A stretch of 22,924 bases of DNA from the NCBI GenBank assembly GCA_045538075.1, contig JAZSQT010000176.1, positions 1 through 22,924 of the forward strand, read 5' to 3'. Position numbers and translations under genes: made by a program. The notes under the pieces are model-generated. The model searched no databases. It had not been told where the DNA came from and was given only the letters and a program-made list of their open reading frames with translations. Positions 6,949 to 15,697 of this stretch are shown piece by piece. Within the stretch, counting starts at the first letter, position 1. Each line of letters opens with the position of its first letter. Source of the stretch: JAZSQT01 sp045538075. GTDB lineage: Bacteria; Chrysiogenota; Deferribacteres; Deferribacterales; Mucispirillaceae.

Positions 6949-7738
6949 TATCTTTCATCTTCTGAAACAGTATATTTATTTCATTAACATTATTTTTTAA
7001 TATTTCTATAGATTTTTCAAAATCCTTTAGATTTGATGATGAAAATAGAAAATCTATACTACCTTTTTCAAAATTATCGCTATTTATTAATTTAATCGGT
7101 GATATTTTTTTGTTTATTTCTTTTATAATAGTGTCAAACTCTCTTCTAATAGGGCTAATTTTTTCTGGAAAAGAGAAACCTTTATAATAAGAAATATTTT
7201 CAACTTCATTTTTAAAATCAGCTACATTATTAACGAAATTAATAAAATCGTTAAGAGACGGTTCTTTATCTAATATTAATCTATCTTTAATAAAAGATAT
7301 ATTAAATTCATTAAAAGATAAAATTATTGATATAATTTTTAATGGAACATCTTTTTTAACTATATACTTTTTTATATCCTCTGGAAGAGTATATATATTT
7401 TTTATTATTTCTATATTTTTGTTATTTTTAAGGTTTTTTTCTTGAAAAATACTTATTTCATTAAAATCAATATTAAATTTCTCTGTAATATTAATAATAT
7501 TTGATAATTCAATATAGTTGATATTATCGTATAAAGATATTGATATCTCTAAAGCACTAAAAAAATCATCTACTTCTACAAAAAGATATTTATTTGATAT
7601 AGAAGCAAAATTAGAGATTTGATAGTTAATATTATTAATATTTATTGCTACTGGTGGAGTAGGCATTTCTTTTCGTAAATATTGCCAGTTAAAAGAATGT
7701 TTATCAATATTATCTATTTCTTTTAATGTAAATTTCAT
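6935..7738 (-). CDS. Hypothetical protein, 267 aa, coupled to the SPL-like gene
   Basis: I do not recognise this protein. It is soluble, with no signal peptide or membrane segment, and rich in Ile, Asn and Lys. The N-terminal part (to about residue 110) has alternating strand- and helix-like segments, including FNWQYLRKEMPTPPVAI. A middle segment, LPEDIKKYIVKKDVPLKIISIIL, and a C-terminal one, FEKGSIDFLFSSSNLKDFEKSIEIL, recall the helix-turn-helix and distal parts of some ParB-like DNA-binding proteins, but only by eye. It begins five bases after ftsY, and its 3' end overlaps the SPL-like start by 14 bases. That coupling suggests the two products act together. Function is unknown. Confidence 0.65.
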   Translation of the reverse strand: MKFTLKEIDNIDKHSFNWQYLRKEMPTPPVAININNINYQISNFASISNKYLFVEVDDFFSALEISISLYDNINYIELSNIINITEKFNIDFNEISIFQEKNLKNNKNIEIIKNIYTLPEDIKKYIVKKDVPLKIISIILSFNEFNISFIKDRLILDKEPSLNDFINFVNNVADFKNEVENISYYKGFSFPEKISPIRREFDTIIKEINKKISPIKLINSDNFEKGSIDFLFSSSNLKDFEKSIEILKNNVNEINILFQKMKDNDIC

Positions 7739-7743
7739 AAATT

Positions 7744-8700
7744 TTAACCATTATTATCGTCAGTAGCAAAAAGTGCTTCAGTAAAAGATACTGGGTCAAA
7801 GGGGCGTAAATCGTCTATAGCCTCTCCAAAGCCTATATATTTTACTGGTATTTTTAGCTCATTTACTATCCTAATGACGACGCCACCTTTAGCAGTGCCA
7901 TCAAGTTTAGTTAAAATAAGACCTGTAATGCCAATGGCATCTTTAAAAGCCTTTGCTTGACTTAAGGCATTTTGTCCACCAGTTGCATCTAACACAAGAA
8001 GTTTTTCGTGAGGTGCATTTTCTATCTCTTTTGATACAACTTTTTCAATTTTTATTAGCTCTTGCATTAAGTTAGTTTTAGTATGAAGTCTGCCTGCTGT
8101 ATCTGCAATCAAAATATCTATATTTTTTGCTTTTGCAGAAGTAGCACTATCATGAATTACTGCTGCAGGGTCGCTACCGTCTGGTTGCTTAACTATAGGG
8201 ATATTTAACCTTTCTGCCCAAATAGAAAGCTGCTCTGTTGCTGCTGCTCTAAAAGTATCACCTGCAGCAAGCATTACATTTTTGCCATTATTTTTGTATA
8301 AATTAGACAATTTTGCAATGCTTGTAGTTTTGCCAACACCATTAACGCCTACGACTAAAATAACGAAAGGTTTTGCCTCAATTTCAGTATCAGTTTTAAC
8401 AGATGATAACATTTCTATAATTTTATTTTTTATTGCTTCACTTAATTTTTCTATATCTTTTAAAACGCCTCTACTTGCTTCATCTCTAACTTGCTCTATT
8501 ATTTCCATTGTGGCAACTGGACCAATATCTGCAGTTATTAATACTTCTTCCAATTCTTCTAATAAATCATCGTCTATCTTTTTTTTGCCTAAAAAAATTC
8601 GTGCAAGCCCGTTAGTAAATTTATTTGAAGTTTTTGACATTCCTTTATTTAAATCATCTTGAGAAGATTTATTACCCTTTAAAAAGCTAAAAAATCCCAT
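7744..8700 (-). CDS. ftsY: Signal recognition particle receptor FtsY
   Basis: This is the SRP receptor GTPase that docks ribosome-nascent-chain complexes at the inner membrane, 318 aa. It consists essentially of the NG domain, with only a short basic N-terminus (GFFSFLKGNKSS) in place of the long acidic A domain of E. coli. GTPase motifs are clear: G1 GVNGVGKTT at 118-126, then DTFRAAATEQL, DTAGRLHTKTNLMQEL and TKLDGTAKGG. The family-typical C-terminus KYIGFGEAIDDLRPFDP is also present. The ATG at 8700 has GGAG six bases upstream. It sits 15 bases after the rqcP-like gene, within the long housekeeping run. Confidence 0.97.
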   Translation of the reverse strand: MGFFSFLKGNKSSQDDLNKGMSKTSNKFTNGLARIFLGKKKIDDDLLEELEEVLITADIGPVATMEIIEQVRDEASRGVLKDIEKLSEAIKNKIIEMLSSVKTDTEIEAKPFVILVVGVNGVGKTTSIAKLSNLYKNNGKNVMLAAGDTFRAAATEQLSIWAERLNIPIVKQPDGSDPAAVIHDSATSAKAKNIDILIADTAGRLHTKTNLMQELIKIEKVVSKEIENAPHEKLLVLDATGGQNALSQAKAFKDAIGITGLILTKLDGTAKGGVVIRIVNELKIPVKYIGFGEAIDDLRPFDPVSFTEALFATDDNNG

Positions 8701-8715
8701 TATTTACTCCGTATG

Positions 8716-8988
8716 TTAAAAATCGTATTCTTTAGTTTTATATTCTATAACTTTTATATATTTATCTATATCATTTTTAGGTATAGACCCTTTTGAAACA
8801 ATATTAATTACTTCAATTTTTTTATAGTAATTCCACATATCAATTTCTATAATATCACCAACTTTTAGTTGTAAAGATGGTTTTGCTTTATTGCCATTTA
8901 CGTAAATAAACCCTTCATCAGCTGCTTCGTTTGCTACTGTTCGCCGTTTTATTAAGTTTGTTACTTTTAAAAATTTATCTAATCTCAT
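8716..8988 (-). CDS. rqcP: S4-domain RNA-binding protein, RqcP/HslR family
   Basis: This 90-aa protein is little more than an S4 RNA-binding domain: MRLDKFLKVTNLIKRRTVANEA followed by GFIYVNGNKAKPSLQLKVGDIIEI. Size and opening match RqcP (YabO), which works with RqcH on obstructed 50S subunits in alanine tailing of stalled nascent chains. They also match the related heat-shock protein Hsp15 (HslR), and I favour RqcP because of the LIKRRT motif and the short length. It starts one base after surA with only a weak purine-rich ribosome-binding site, so it is probably translationally coupled. An rqcH gene is not in the window, so the exact role is inferred from the family. Confidence 0.82.
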   Translation of the reverse strand: MRLDKFLKVTNLIKRRTVANEAADEGFIYVNGNKAKPSLQLKVGDIIEIDMWNYYKKIEVINIVSKGSIPKNDIDKYIKVIEYKTKEYDF

Positions 8989-8989
8989 T

Positions 8990-9922
8990 TTAATTATTTT
9001 CTCTAATAACTACTATTTTATTTTTATTTTGTTCAAGCCAATTATTAAATACTATCTGAAATAGCTCATTAGATACATCATCAATAAGTTTTTTTCTCGT
9101 TTCTTCATCAAAATTATATTTGCTAATAAACCCATCAACTCTAAATATTATCCATTGGTTATTGCTTTTAAAAGGTTTAGATATTTTGCCGATTTTAGTT
9201 TTTTTAATATTCTTAAGCATTTCTTGGCTTAATCCATCAACTTCTAATTCACCCATATAGCCGTTATTTGTAGCACTCTTATCTATAGAATATTTTTTTG
9301 CTGCTTCTTCAAAAGATGTTTTTTTAATTTCTTTAATGGCTTTATTCATTGTATTTTTATCTGTAGTAATAATAATTGAAAGTTTATATTTATCTTTCAA
9401 ATTATATTCATCACTTTTTAAATCTGCCATACGTCTAATATCTTTTTCTGTAGCAATAATTTTTGGTAATAAAATTTGATTTCTTACTCGTGCATTTATA
9501 ATATCATTTTTTAATTTATATTTATATTTTGATAAAGAAGTGCCTTCTTTAATTAATGCGTCCTCTAAAGTTTTTAATGTGAGTTTATTTTCCCTCATTA
9601 TTTCATTAATAGCCATTTCAACTTCTTCATCGCTAACTTTTACGCCCTCTTTTTCTGCAGCAATAATGACTATTTCTTGATCTATCAAATAATTAAGTGC
9701 TGCTTCTTGGTATAACTCAATTTGTTTATTTCTTATATTCTCATCTTTTATAGCTAAAATTTCGTTATACTTAGCTGGGTCTAAATTTTGAATATCGTAT
9801 TCAGTAATAACTTTATTGCCTACGTGGGCAACAATTCTATTAATAACTTCACTATTTGCTGTAGTATTTAGAGAAATCAATATTATTGATATTCTTAATA
9901 TCTGCTTTAATAAATAAGCCAT
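8990..9922 (-). CDS. surA: SurA-like periplasmic peptidyl-prolyl isomerase/chaperone
   Basis: This is a periplasmic chaperone for outer-membrane proteins, 310 aa. It has a signal peptide (residues 1-24, cleavage near TANS) and then a SurA N-terminal domain beginning EVINRIVAHVGNKVITEYDI. A single parvulin (PpiC) domain follows at about residues 175-265, containing YSIDKSATNNGYMGEL and a terminal strand QWIIFRVDGF. E. coli SurA has two parvulin domains, while one is common in other phyla. The start at 9922 has GAGGG nine bases upstream and gives a proper signal peptide. As a result the first 71 bases overlap the 3' end of the upstream ppiC-type gene in another frame. Neighbours are the ppiC-type lipoprotein upstream and the rqcP-like gene one base downstream. 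Confidence 0.9.
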   Translation of the reverse strand: MAYLLKQILRISIILISLNTTANSEVINRIVAHVGNKVITEYDIQNLDPAKYNEILAIKDENIRNKQIELYQEAALNYLIDQEIVIIAAEKEGVKVSDEEVEMAINEIMRENKLTLKTLEDALIKEGTSLSKYKYKLKNDIINARVRNQILLPKIIATEKDIRRMADLKSDEYNLKDKYKLSIIITTDKNTMNKAIKEIKKTSFEEAAKKYSIDKSATNNGYMGELEVDGLSQEMLKNIKKTKIGKISKPFKSNNQWIIFRVDGFISKYNFDEETRKKLIDDVSNELFQIVFNNWLEQNKNKIVVIRENN

Positions 9923-10847
9923 TTATAAATTCCCTCGTTTTTTCTTCTTGCTGTTGAGAATATAATTCAAAATATATTTTTGATTTAACGTCATCGTAAG
10001 TATATTTTTTTGCGTTAATAATTTCTTTTACTAAAAAAATATGGTAGCCATAATCTGATTTAATAATATTGCTATACTTGTTTTTAGCCAATTTAAAGGC
10101 TTCTGCAAAAATTTCTGGATAATCGTTTTCTGAAACAAAACCTAAATCTCCACCGTGATTTTTTTCTGGTCCATCAGAATATCTTAAAGCGACTTCAGAA
10201 AAAGAAATACCTTTTTGTAACTCATCGTATGCTTTTTTTGCAGTATCTTCTTTTTTCGTAAATATATGAAATATATGTGCTTTTTTTTCTGGTATTTTTT
10301 TTGCCTCAACTTCATCGTATCTTTTTCTTATATCTTTGTCTGATACAACAATGTTTGAATTAATAACGTGAGCAAGTAACCCTTCAACTAATCTTCTTTC
10401 ATGAATAATGCTTGACAATGCTTGAGGGTCAGAATTGTAGTAACCAGAATATGCTTTTAAATCTTGCGTGCCTTCATCAGAATTTATCGTAACAACAATT
10501 TTTTCAATCTCATTAGAATTTTCTTCTATACCAATCCTTTTTGCTTCTGCATATAATAATTTATGTTCAATAAACTCTTTTATTAAGTTTTCTTGTATAG
10601 TTTTATTTTTTATACTTTCTTCGTCCATTTCTCTTAAAACATTTGACGCAAAAGCAAAGAAATCATTTTCATAAAAAATATTTCCATTAATACTTAAAAT
10701 TTCTTTTTTACTAACTTCTTTATTTACTACGTTTTCTATATCTTTTACTTTATTTGCTATAATTTCAGTTTTACTTTCTTTTGAACAACTAATACTAAAT
10801 GTAGTAGTTAAAAATAAAATAGAACTAACAATTAATAATCTATACAT
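9852..10847 (-). CDS. PpiC-type peptidyl-prolyl isomerase, probable lipoprotein
   Basis: This is a parvulin-family isomerase of about 331 aa. The start at 10847 is preferred because AGGAG lies six bases upstream and the product begins with a signal peptide (YRLLIVSSILFLTTTFSISC). An upstream in-frame start at 10892 would run inside mfd and bury the signal. C21 ends a weak lipobox (SISC), so membrane attachment is plausible but not certain. A SurA_N-like helical domain occupies about residues 45-165. A parvulin domain follows with AHIFHIFTKKEDTAKKAYDEL, YSDGPEKNHGGDLGFV and YGYHIFLVKEI. The stop at 9852 is 71 bases inside surA. The gene begins 16 bases after mfd. It probably assists folding of exported proteins together with SurA. 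Confidence 0.85.
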   Translation of the reverse strand: MYRLLIVSSILFLTTTFSISCSKESKTEIIANKVKDIENVVNKEVSKKEILSINGNIFYENDFFAFASNVLREMDEESIKNKTIQENLIKEFIEHKLLYAEAKRIGIEENSNEIEKIVVTINSDEGTQDLKAYSGYYNSDPQALSSIIHERRLVEGLLAHVINSNIVVSDKDIRKRYDEVEAKKIPEKKAHIFHIFTKKEDTAKKAYDELQKGISFSEVALRYSDGPEKNHGGDLGFVSENDYPEIFAEAFKLAKNKYSNIIKSDYGYHIFLVKEIINAKKYTYDDVKSKIYFELYSQQQEEKTREFINGLFIKADIKNINNIDFSKYYSK

Positions 10848-10863
10848 AAATGCTCCTAAATTA

Positions 10864-13800
10864 TCACTCTTGATAATTAATAATATCTTCAAAAAAATCT
10901 AATAATGAATTTAAAATATTTGTGCCATTAATTACAACACTTAATTCATATTCTGACAAAAATCTATAAATAATCTTCTGTTTTTTTGCACTATTACTAA
11001 TAGACAAAGGGTTAAGTTTAGTATTTTCAGAAAATTTAATTTTTGCTCCACTTGAAGCAATAATTACTTTTAATATTCCTAACCTACTTGCAAGATTTTT
11101 TATCAACATAATAAATGAAAGATTTAATACTTCTACTGGAAGTTCACCAAAAGAAACTTCAATTTCTTTAATTAATTCTTGCATATCTTTACTGTTATAA
11201 ACGTCTGATAATCTTCTATAATAATCAAACCTAATACGTGGATCTTCTATATAATCAACAGGTAAAAAATAAGATATATTTGAGTTGATTTCTGCATCTG
11301 TAATATTTGTAAAATCGCCTCTCATTTCGTTTACGGCATCTTCAATCATCTTGACGTATAACTCATAGCCAACTTTAACTATAAAACCAGACTGTTCAGC
11401 TCCTAATATATTTCCAGCTCCTCTCAACTGCAAGTCATACATAGCAATTTTAAACCCACTACCTAAATCAGAAAGTTGCTGTATAATAGAAAGCCTTTTT
11501 TGAGCAATAGGCGAAAGCCTTGAAAAATCTTTAATAGCTAAATAACAATATCCTCTTTTTGAAGCTCTACCAACACGCCCTTTTAATTGATACAGTTGAG
11601 AAAGCCCAAAATGACCAGCATCGTCTATTATTATAGTATTTACGTTTGGAATATCAATACCATTTTCTATAATCGTAGTAGATACGAGAACATCTATTTG
11701 ACCACTATAAAATTTTTGTAAGATTAAATCTATCGTTCTTGAATCCATTTGACCGTGGGCATAATCTACTTTTGCATAAGGTAACATTTGCTTTATATCT
11801 GTTACCACATTTTGGATTGAAGCAACTTTATTATGCAAGAAAAATACTTGCCCACCACGTTCTAATTCTAAGGATATTGCTTTTCGTATATCATCACTAG
11901 TATTAATAACTTTCACTACTACTGGCAATCTATTTTCTGGTGGAGTTTCAATAATACTCATATCCCTAATACCTGAAAGAGATAATTGTAGAGTTCTTGG
12001 AATTGGTGTTGCACTTAATGTAAGAGTATCTATATTTCTTTTTATAGCAGCTATTTTTTCTTTATGAGCAACGCCAAAACGTTGTTCTTCATCTATTATT
12101 AATAATGCTAAATCTTTAAATACTAACTCTTTATTTAAAATTTTATGGGTGCCTATTAATATATCAATTTTTCCAGTAGATGTTCTTTCTATAATATCTT
12201 TAACTTCTTTTTGAGTTCTATAACGAGAAATATAATCAATAGTTACAGGCATCTCTTTAAACCTTTCAGAAAAAGTTTCGTAATGTTGACGAGCTAGAAT
12301 AGTTGTAGGCACAAGAACAGCAATTTGTTTTCCACTGGCAATAGCTTTGCAAGCTGCTCTCATTGCTACTTCTGTTTTTCCAAATCCAACATCGCCACAA
12401 ACAAGCCTTTCCATAGGCATTTCTTTTTCCATATCGTTATACACATCTAAAATTGCTGATAATTGGTCTTCTGTTTCATCATACTGGAAATTTCTTTCAA
12501 ACTGGCTAACTAATATACCATCATCAACAAAAGAAAATCCTTTTTTAGTTTTTCTCTCTGCATATAATCTTAATAAATCTTCTGCAACATTTTTTGCACT
12601 TTCTTTTGCATACTTTTTAAGTTTAGTCCAAGATGAGCTTTTTAAACTATTAAGTTTCGGTTTTTGGTCTTGAATGCCTATATATTTTTGAATTTGAGAA
12701 ATTGATTGTAATGGCACGTATAATATATCATCGCCATCGTATAATATGTCTAAAAAATCGCTTTCAACTCCAGCTATAGTTAAATGCTTAATCCCTCTAT
12801 ATATGCCTATACCATGATTTACATGAACTACATAATCGCCTTCTTCTAAATCTGATAGTTTAGTATTAAATACGTCTTTCTTTTTATTTTTAGGTTTACG
12901 TTTTGAAAATCCAAAAATATCAATATCTACTATTAATGCAAGTTTATCTTCATCGCTTATAAATCCGTCTGAAAGTCTATGTCTATACAAATAGATTGCG
13001 TTATTTATTGCCTCTTTAATAGAATTTATTTCTGTAATATTAATATCAAAATCACGAGAGAAATTTTTTACAATATTTGCGAATCTATCACTTTCTATAG
13101 CTAAAATAATTCTATACTTTTTCTTAAGTAAATTATTTATTACTTCAAAAGATTTCGTCATTGTTTGATATATATTATTTTTTTCAAAAGCAAATATTTC
13201 TTTAGTGCTTCTATAATCTAAAGCAATACTATTAAATGATAATTGAGTTTCTGTTATTATTAATAAATTATACTCTTCTATTATTGATATAGCTTTATCT
13301 GGATTTAAAAAATTATTTAACAATATGTCGTTATAATTCTTTGACGGCAAAAACTCTTTTGCATTATCGTAAAAATTATAAAAATCATCTTTCCAAGTAT
13401 TTGAAAAACATATAATTGAAGTGTCTTTTGGTAAATAAGAAAAAATTGTGCTTTGAGGATAACCACAAAGAGGTGCAAGCCAATGATAACCAGCAAATTT
13501 TCCAAAAGTTTCTGCTTTTTCTTTTAATAATTCATCATCAATAGCCTTTATAAACTCACCAGTAGAAATTAAAAAATCAGAACACGGAAGAATATTAATT
13601 TTATCTATATCTTTTACTTTATGCTGTGTATCTACATTGTATTCAAATATACTTTCAATTTCATCATCAAAAAATTCAATCCGTATAGGGTTATGGCTAT
13701 TTATCGGAAAAATATCTACTAAACCACCACGAAGATTATATTCACCCTTGCCAGTAACAAATTCTACTTGTATATAGCCTAAAGTATCTAATAATAGAGA

Positions 13801-14184
13801 TAATTTTTCGTGGGAAAATTTTAAACTAGTAGATAAAGCTATTATATTTGATAAAAAATCATCTTTTGTAGGGATATTCTTTAATATAGAATAAGGAGTA
13901 GCTACAAGGATAAAATCATCATTATTAATAATGTTAAATAACGTATTAGCCCTTTTTGCCATTACGTTAATTACTGGTCTTGCTTCTTCAAAAGGATTTT
14001 GCGAAAAAGGTGGTAGCTCATAAACTGGTATATCAGAAAAAAAAGATAATTCAGAATATACATATTCTAATGCGTTATCATCTGGAACAATAATAAATAA
14101 CGGTTTACCTTTTTCCTTATTTTTTAATGCAAAAAATGATTTTGAACTACCCCAACATTTATAATATTCTTTTATAGATTTCAT
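10864..14184 (-). CDS. mfd: Transcription-repair coupling factor Mfd
   Basis: Mfd is an ATP-dependent translocase that displaces RNA polymerase stalled at lesions and recruits UvrA. At 1106 aa it is slightly shorter than the E. coli protein (about 1150). The UvrB-like N-terminal module contains YIQVEFVTGKGEYNLRGGLVDIFP. The RNA-polymerase interaction (CarD-like) domain starts DYVVHVNHGIGIYRGI near residue 445. The helicase core has a Walker A LVCGDVGFGKTEVAM near 600, DEEQRFG near 698, SATPIPRTL and GRVGRASKRGYCYL, and there is a C-terminal TRCF domain. AAGG lies just before the ATG. It starts eight bases after gmhA, and the ppiC and surA genes follow. Confidence 0.98.
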   Translation of the reverse strand: MKSIKEYYKCWGSSKSFFALKNKEKGKPLFIIVPDDNALEYVYSELSFFSDIPVYELPPFSQNPFEEARPVINVMAKRANTLFNIINNDDFILVATPYSILKNIPTKDDFLSNIIALSTSLKFSHEKLSLLLDTLGYIQVEFVTGKGEYNLRGGLVDIFPINSHNPIRIEFFDDEIESIFEYNVDTQHKVKDIDKINILPCSDFLISTGEFIKAIDDELLKEKAETFGKFAGYHWLAPLCGYPQSTIFSYLPKDTSIICFSNTWKDDFYNFYDNAKEFLPSKNYNDILLNNFLNPDKAISIIEEYNLLIITETQLSFNSIALDYRSTKEIFAFEKNNIYQTMTKSFEVINNLLKKKYRIILAIESDRFANIVKNFSRDFDINITEINSIKEAINNAIYLYRHRLSDGFISDEDKLALIVDIDIFGFSKRKPKNKKKDVFNTKLSDLEEGDYVVHVNHGIGIYRGIKHLTIAGVESDFLDILYDGDDILYVPLQSISQIQKYIGIQDQKPKLNSLKSSSWTKLKKYAKESAKNVAEDLLRLYAERKTKKGFSFVDDGILVSQFERNFQYDETEDQLSAILDVYNDMEKEMPMERLVCGDVGFGKTEVAMRAACKAIASGKQIAVLVPTTILARQHYETFSERFKEMPVTIDYISRYRTQKEVKDIIERTSTGKIDILIGTHKILNKELVFKDLALLIIDEEQRFGVAHKEKIAAIKRNIDTLTLSATPIPRTLQLSLSGIRDMSIIETPPENRLPVVVKVINTSDDIRKAISLELERGGQVFFLHNKVASIQNVVTDIKQMLPYAKVDYAHGQMDSRTIDLILQKFYSGQIDVLVSTTIIENGIDIPNVNTIIIDDAGHFGLSQLYQLKGRVGRASKRGYCYLAIKDFSRLSPIAQKRLSIIQQLSDLGSGFKIAMYDLQLRGAGNILGAEQSGFIVKVGYELYVKMIEDAVNEMRGDFTNITDAEINSNISYFLPVDYIEDPRIRFDYYRRLSDVYNSKDMQELIKEIEVSFGELPVEVLNLSFIMLIKNLASRLGILKVIIASSGAKIKFSENTKLNPLSISNSAKKQKIIYRFLSEYELSVVINGTNILNSLLDFFEDIINYQE

Positions 14185-14192
14185 TAGCCTTG

Positions 14193-14777
14193 CTAAAATC
14201 CTGCAAATTTACCAAACATAATTTCATCTACTAAGCCACAAATAATATGAGCAGATAAAATATGCAATTCTTGGATACGTGCCGTTTCTTTTTCATCAAT
14301 GACGATAATATGGTCGCAAATTCCCCTCATTTGTCCACCATCTCTGCCAGAAAAACCTAATGTAGTAACATTATTTTTAGAGGCTTTTCTTAATGCCTTT
14401 ATTACATTTTCTGAATTTCCACTTGTAGAAATACCCCAAAGTATATCTCCTTGATTAGCAAGAGCCGATACTTGTTTTTCAAAAACATCACTAAAACTAT
14501 AATCATTGCTAACAGCAGTTAGTAAAGAAGTATCAGTAGTCAACGCTATAGCCGGAAGAGATGGACGCTCCATAACAAATCTGCCTACAAATTCTGCAGC
14601 AATATGTTGAGCATCAGCAGCAGAACCACCATTGCCACAAATTAAAATCTTTCCACCATTATTTAAACAATCAACTATTGTTTGAGCAAATATAATAAGT
14701 TGTTCTGTATTCTCTTTAGCAAATCTATTATGGGCTTTTATTGAATTATCTATTATTGTATTTACGTATTCAATCAT
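14193..14777 (-). CDS. gmhA: Sedoheptulose-7-phosphate isomerase GmhA
   Basis: GmhA converts sedoheptulose 7-phosphate to D-glycero-D-manno-heptose 7-phosphate, the first step of ADP-heptose synthesis for the LPS inner core. The 194-aa SIS-domain protein shows CGNGGSAADAQHIAAEFVGRF (47-67), with H58 and E62 at the zinc and active-site positions. It also has TTDTSLLTAVSNDYSF, WGISTSGNSENV, and a C-terminal IQELHILSAHIICGLVDE carrying the conserved Gln and His. The start has AAGGAG six bases upstream. It lies 24 bases after yraN and eight before mfd. The other heptose genes are not in the window. Its presence argues for a heptose-containing LPS or an ADP-heptose product. Confidence 0.95.
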   Translation of the reverse strand: MIEYVNTIIDNSIKAHNRFAKENTEQLIIFAQTIVDCLNNGGKILICGNGGSAADAQHIAAEFVGRFVMERPSLPAIALTTDTSLLTAVSNDYSFSDVFEKQVSALANQGDILWGISTSGNSENVIKALRKASKNNVTTLGFSGRDGGQMRGICDHIIVIDEKETARIQELHILSAHIICGLVDEIMFGKFAGF

Positions 14778-14801
14778 TTTAAACTCCTTGATACTTAACT
14801 T

Positions 14802-15152
14802 TTACAATATTTCAAAGGCATTTTCAATATGGTTTATATTATTTTCATCTATAGATATTACATCAAACCTACATTTACTCTCTTTTTTCTGATAAGAAAT
14901 ATATAAATTAGCCGTTTTTATTATTTTTTGCTGTTTTTTTATATCTACTGCTTCGTAACCATAGCCAAAGGCTTTTGAACTTCTTTTTTTTACTTCAATA
15001 AATACTATATATCCGTCTTTTTCTGCAATTATATCTATTTCGCCAACTTTAGTTTTAAAATTACGCTCTAATATTTTATACTTACGTTTTATTAAGTATT
15101 TAATTGCTTCCTCTTCACCTTTTGAACCAGTTTTAATATTGTTATTTTTCAT
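14802..15152 (-). CDS. yraN: YraN family (UPF0102) nuclease-like protein
   Basis: This is a small PD-(D/E)XK-fold protein of 116 aa, the usual length for UPF0102. Visible family motifs are GSKGEEEAIKYLIKRKYKILERNF, VGEIDIIAEKDG (the metal-binding Asp) and VFIEVKKRSS (the E-x-K of the nuclease core). AFGYGYEAVDIKKQQKI follows. The biochemical role is poorly defined, with Holliday-junction or DNA-processing activity suggested from the fold. The ATG overlaps the rnhB stop as ATGA, with AAGGG upstream, and the rnhB-yraN pairing is frequent in bacteria. Confidence 0.95.
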   Translation of the reverse strand: MKNNNIKTGSKGEEEAIKYLIKRKYKILERNFKTKVGEIDIIAEKDGYIVFIEVKKRSSKAFGYGYEAVDIKKQQKIIKTANLYISYQKKESKCRFDVISIDENNINHIENAFEIL

Positions 15153-15697
15153 AAACCCTTAATTTTAAAGGATAACCTATGGATATCACTATATCCATAT
15201 TTTTTTATGGCTTCAATATGATGTTTCGTGCCATATCCAGCATTTTTTTCCCAACCATACTTATCGTATATAGATGATAAATACGTCATCAAATTGTCTC
15301 TATACACTTTTGCAATAATAGAGGCAGCAGAAACTTGAATATAATCATTATCTGCTTTAAATGGATAAATATATGGTTTTTCTATATTATTTAATTTAAC
15401 AGCATCAATTATAATTTTATCGTAATGGTGATTTAATTTAGATAACGCTAAATGCATTGCTTGTTTTGTTGCATTAAGAATATTGATTTCATCTATAATC
15501 TTATTGCAAACTACTCCAAGACCATAATGAAAATTATTAGTTAAATATTTATACAACTCTTCACGGCGATTTTTATTGATTTTTTTAGAGTCTTTAATCC
15601 TTTCATCAATAAAATTTTCTGGCATTATAATAGCACAAGCAACGACTGGACCTGCTATAGTGCCTCTACCTACTTCATCAATTCCAACTACGAACAT
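15149..15697 (-). CDS. rnhB: Ribonuclease HII
   Basis: RNase HII cleaves RNA-DNA hybrids and starts removal of misincorporated ribonucleotides. The 182-aa protein begins FVVGIDEVGRGTIAGPVVA with the catalytic D7 and E8 and the GRG motif. A further active-site Asp is in KIIIDAVKL (about D98), and SAASIIAKVYRDNLM is the conserved C-terminal active-site segment. The length is slightly below the usual 190-210 aa but all core motifs are present. The start overlaps the hypB stop by ten bases, and the ribosome-binding site is weak, so translation is probably coupled to hypB. Confidence 0.96.
   Translation of the reverse strand: MFVVGIDEVGRGTIAGPVVACAIIMPENFIDERIKDSKKINKNRREELYKYLTNNFHYGLGVVCNKIIDEINILNATKQAMHLALSKLNHHYDKIIIDAVKLNNIEKPYIYPFKADNDYIQVSAASIIAKVYRDNLMTYLSSIYDKYGWEKNAGYGTKHHIEAIKKYGYSDIHRLSFKIKGL

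Noticed and set aside
7744..8700. FtsY gene as the missing ATPase of the exporter
   Set aside because: Its motifs are those of an SRP GTPase (DTAGR, TKLDG), with no ABC signature sequence.
10848..10892. Longer PpiC-type protein starting inside mfd
   Set aside because: It would place 15 extra residues before the signal peptide. AGGAG directly precedes the ATG at 10847.
12347..12673. Plus-strand open frame opposite mfd
   Set aside because: It is antisense to the conserved helicase region of mfd, and its composition is that of a reverse-frame shadow.
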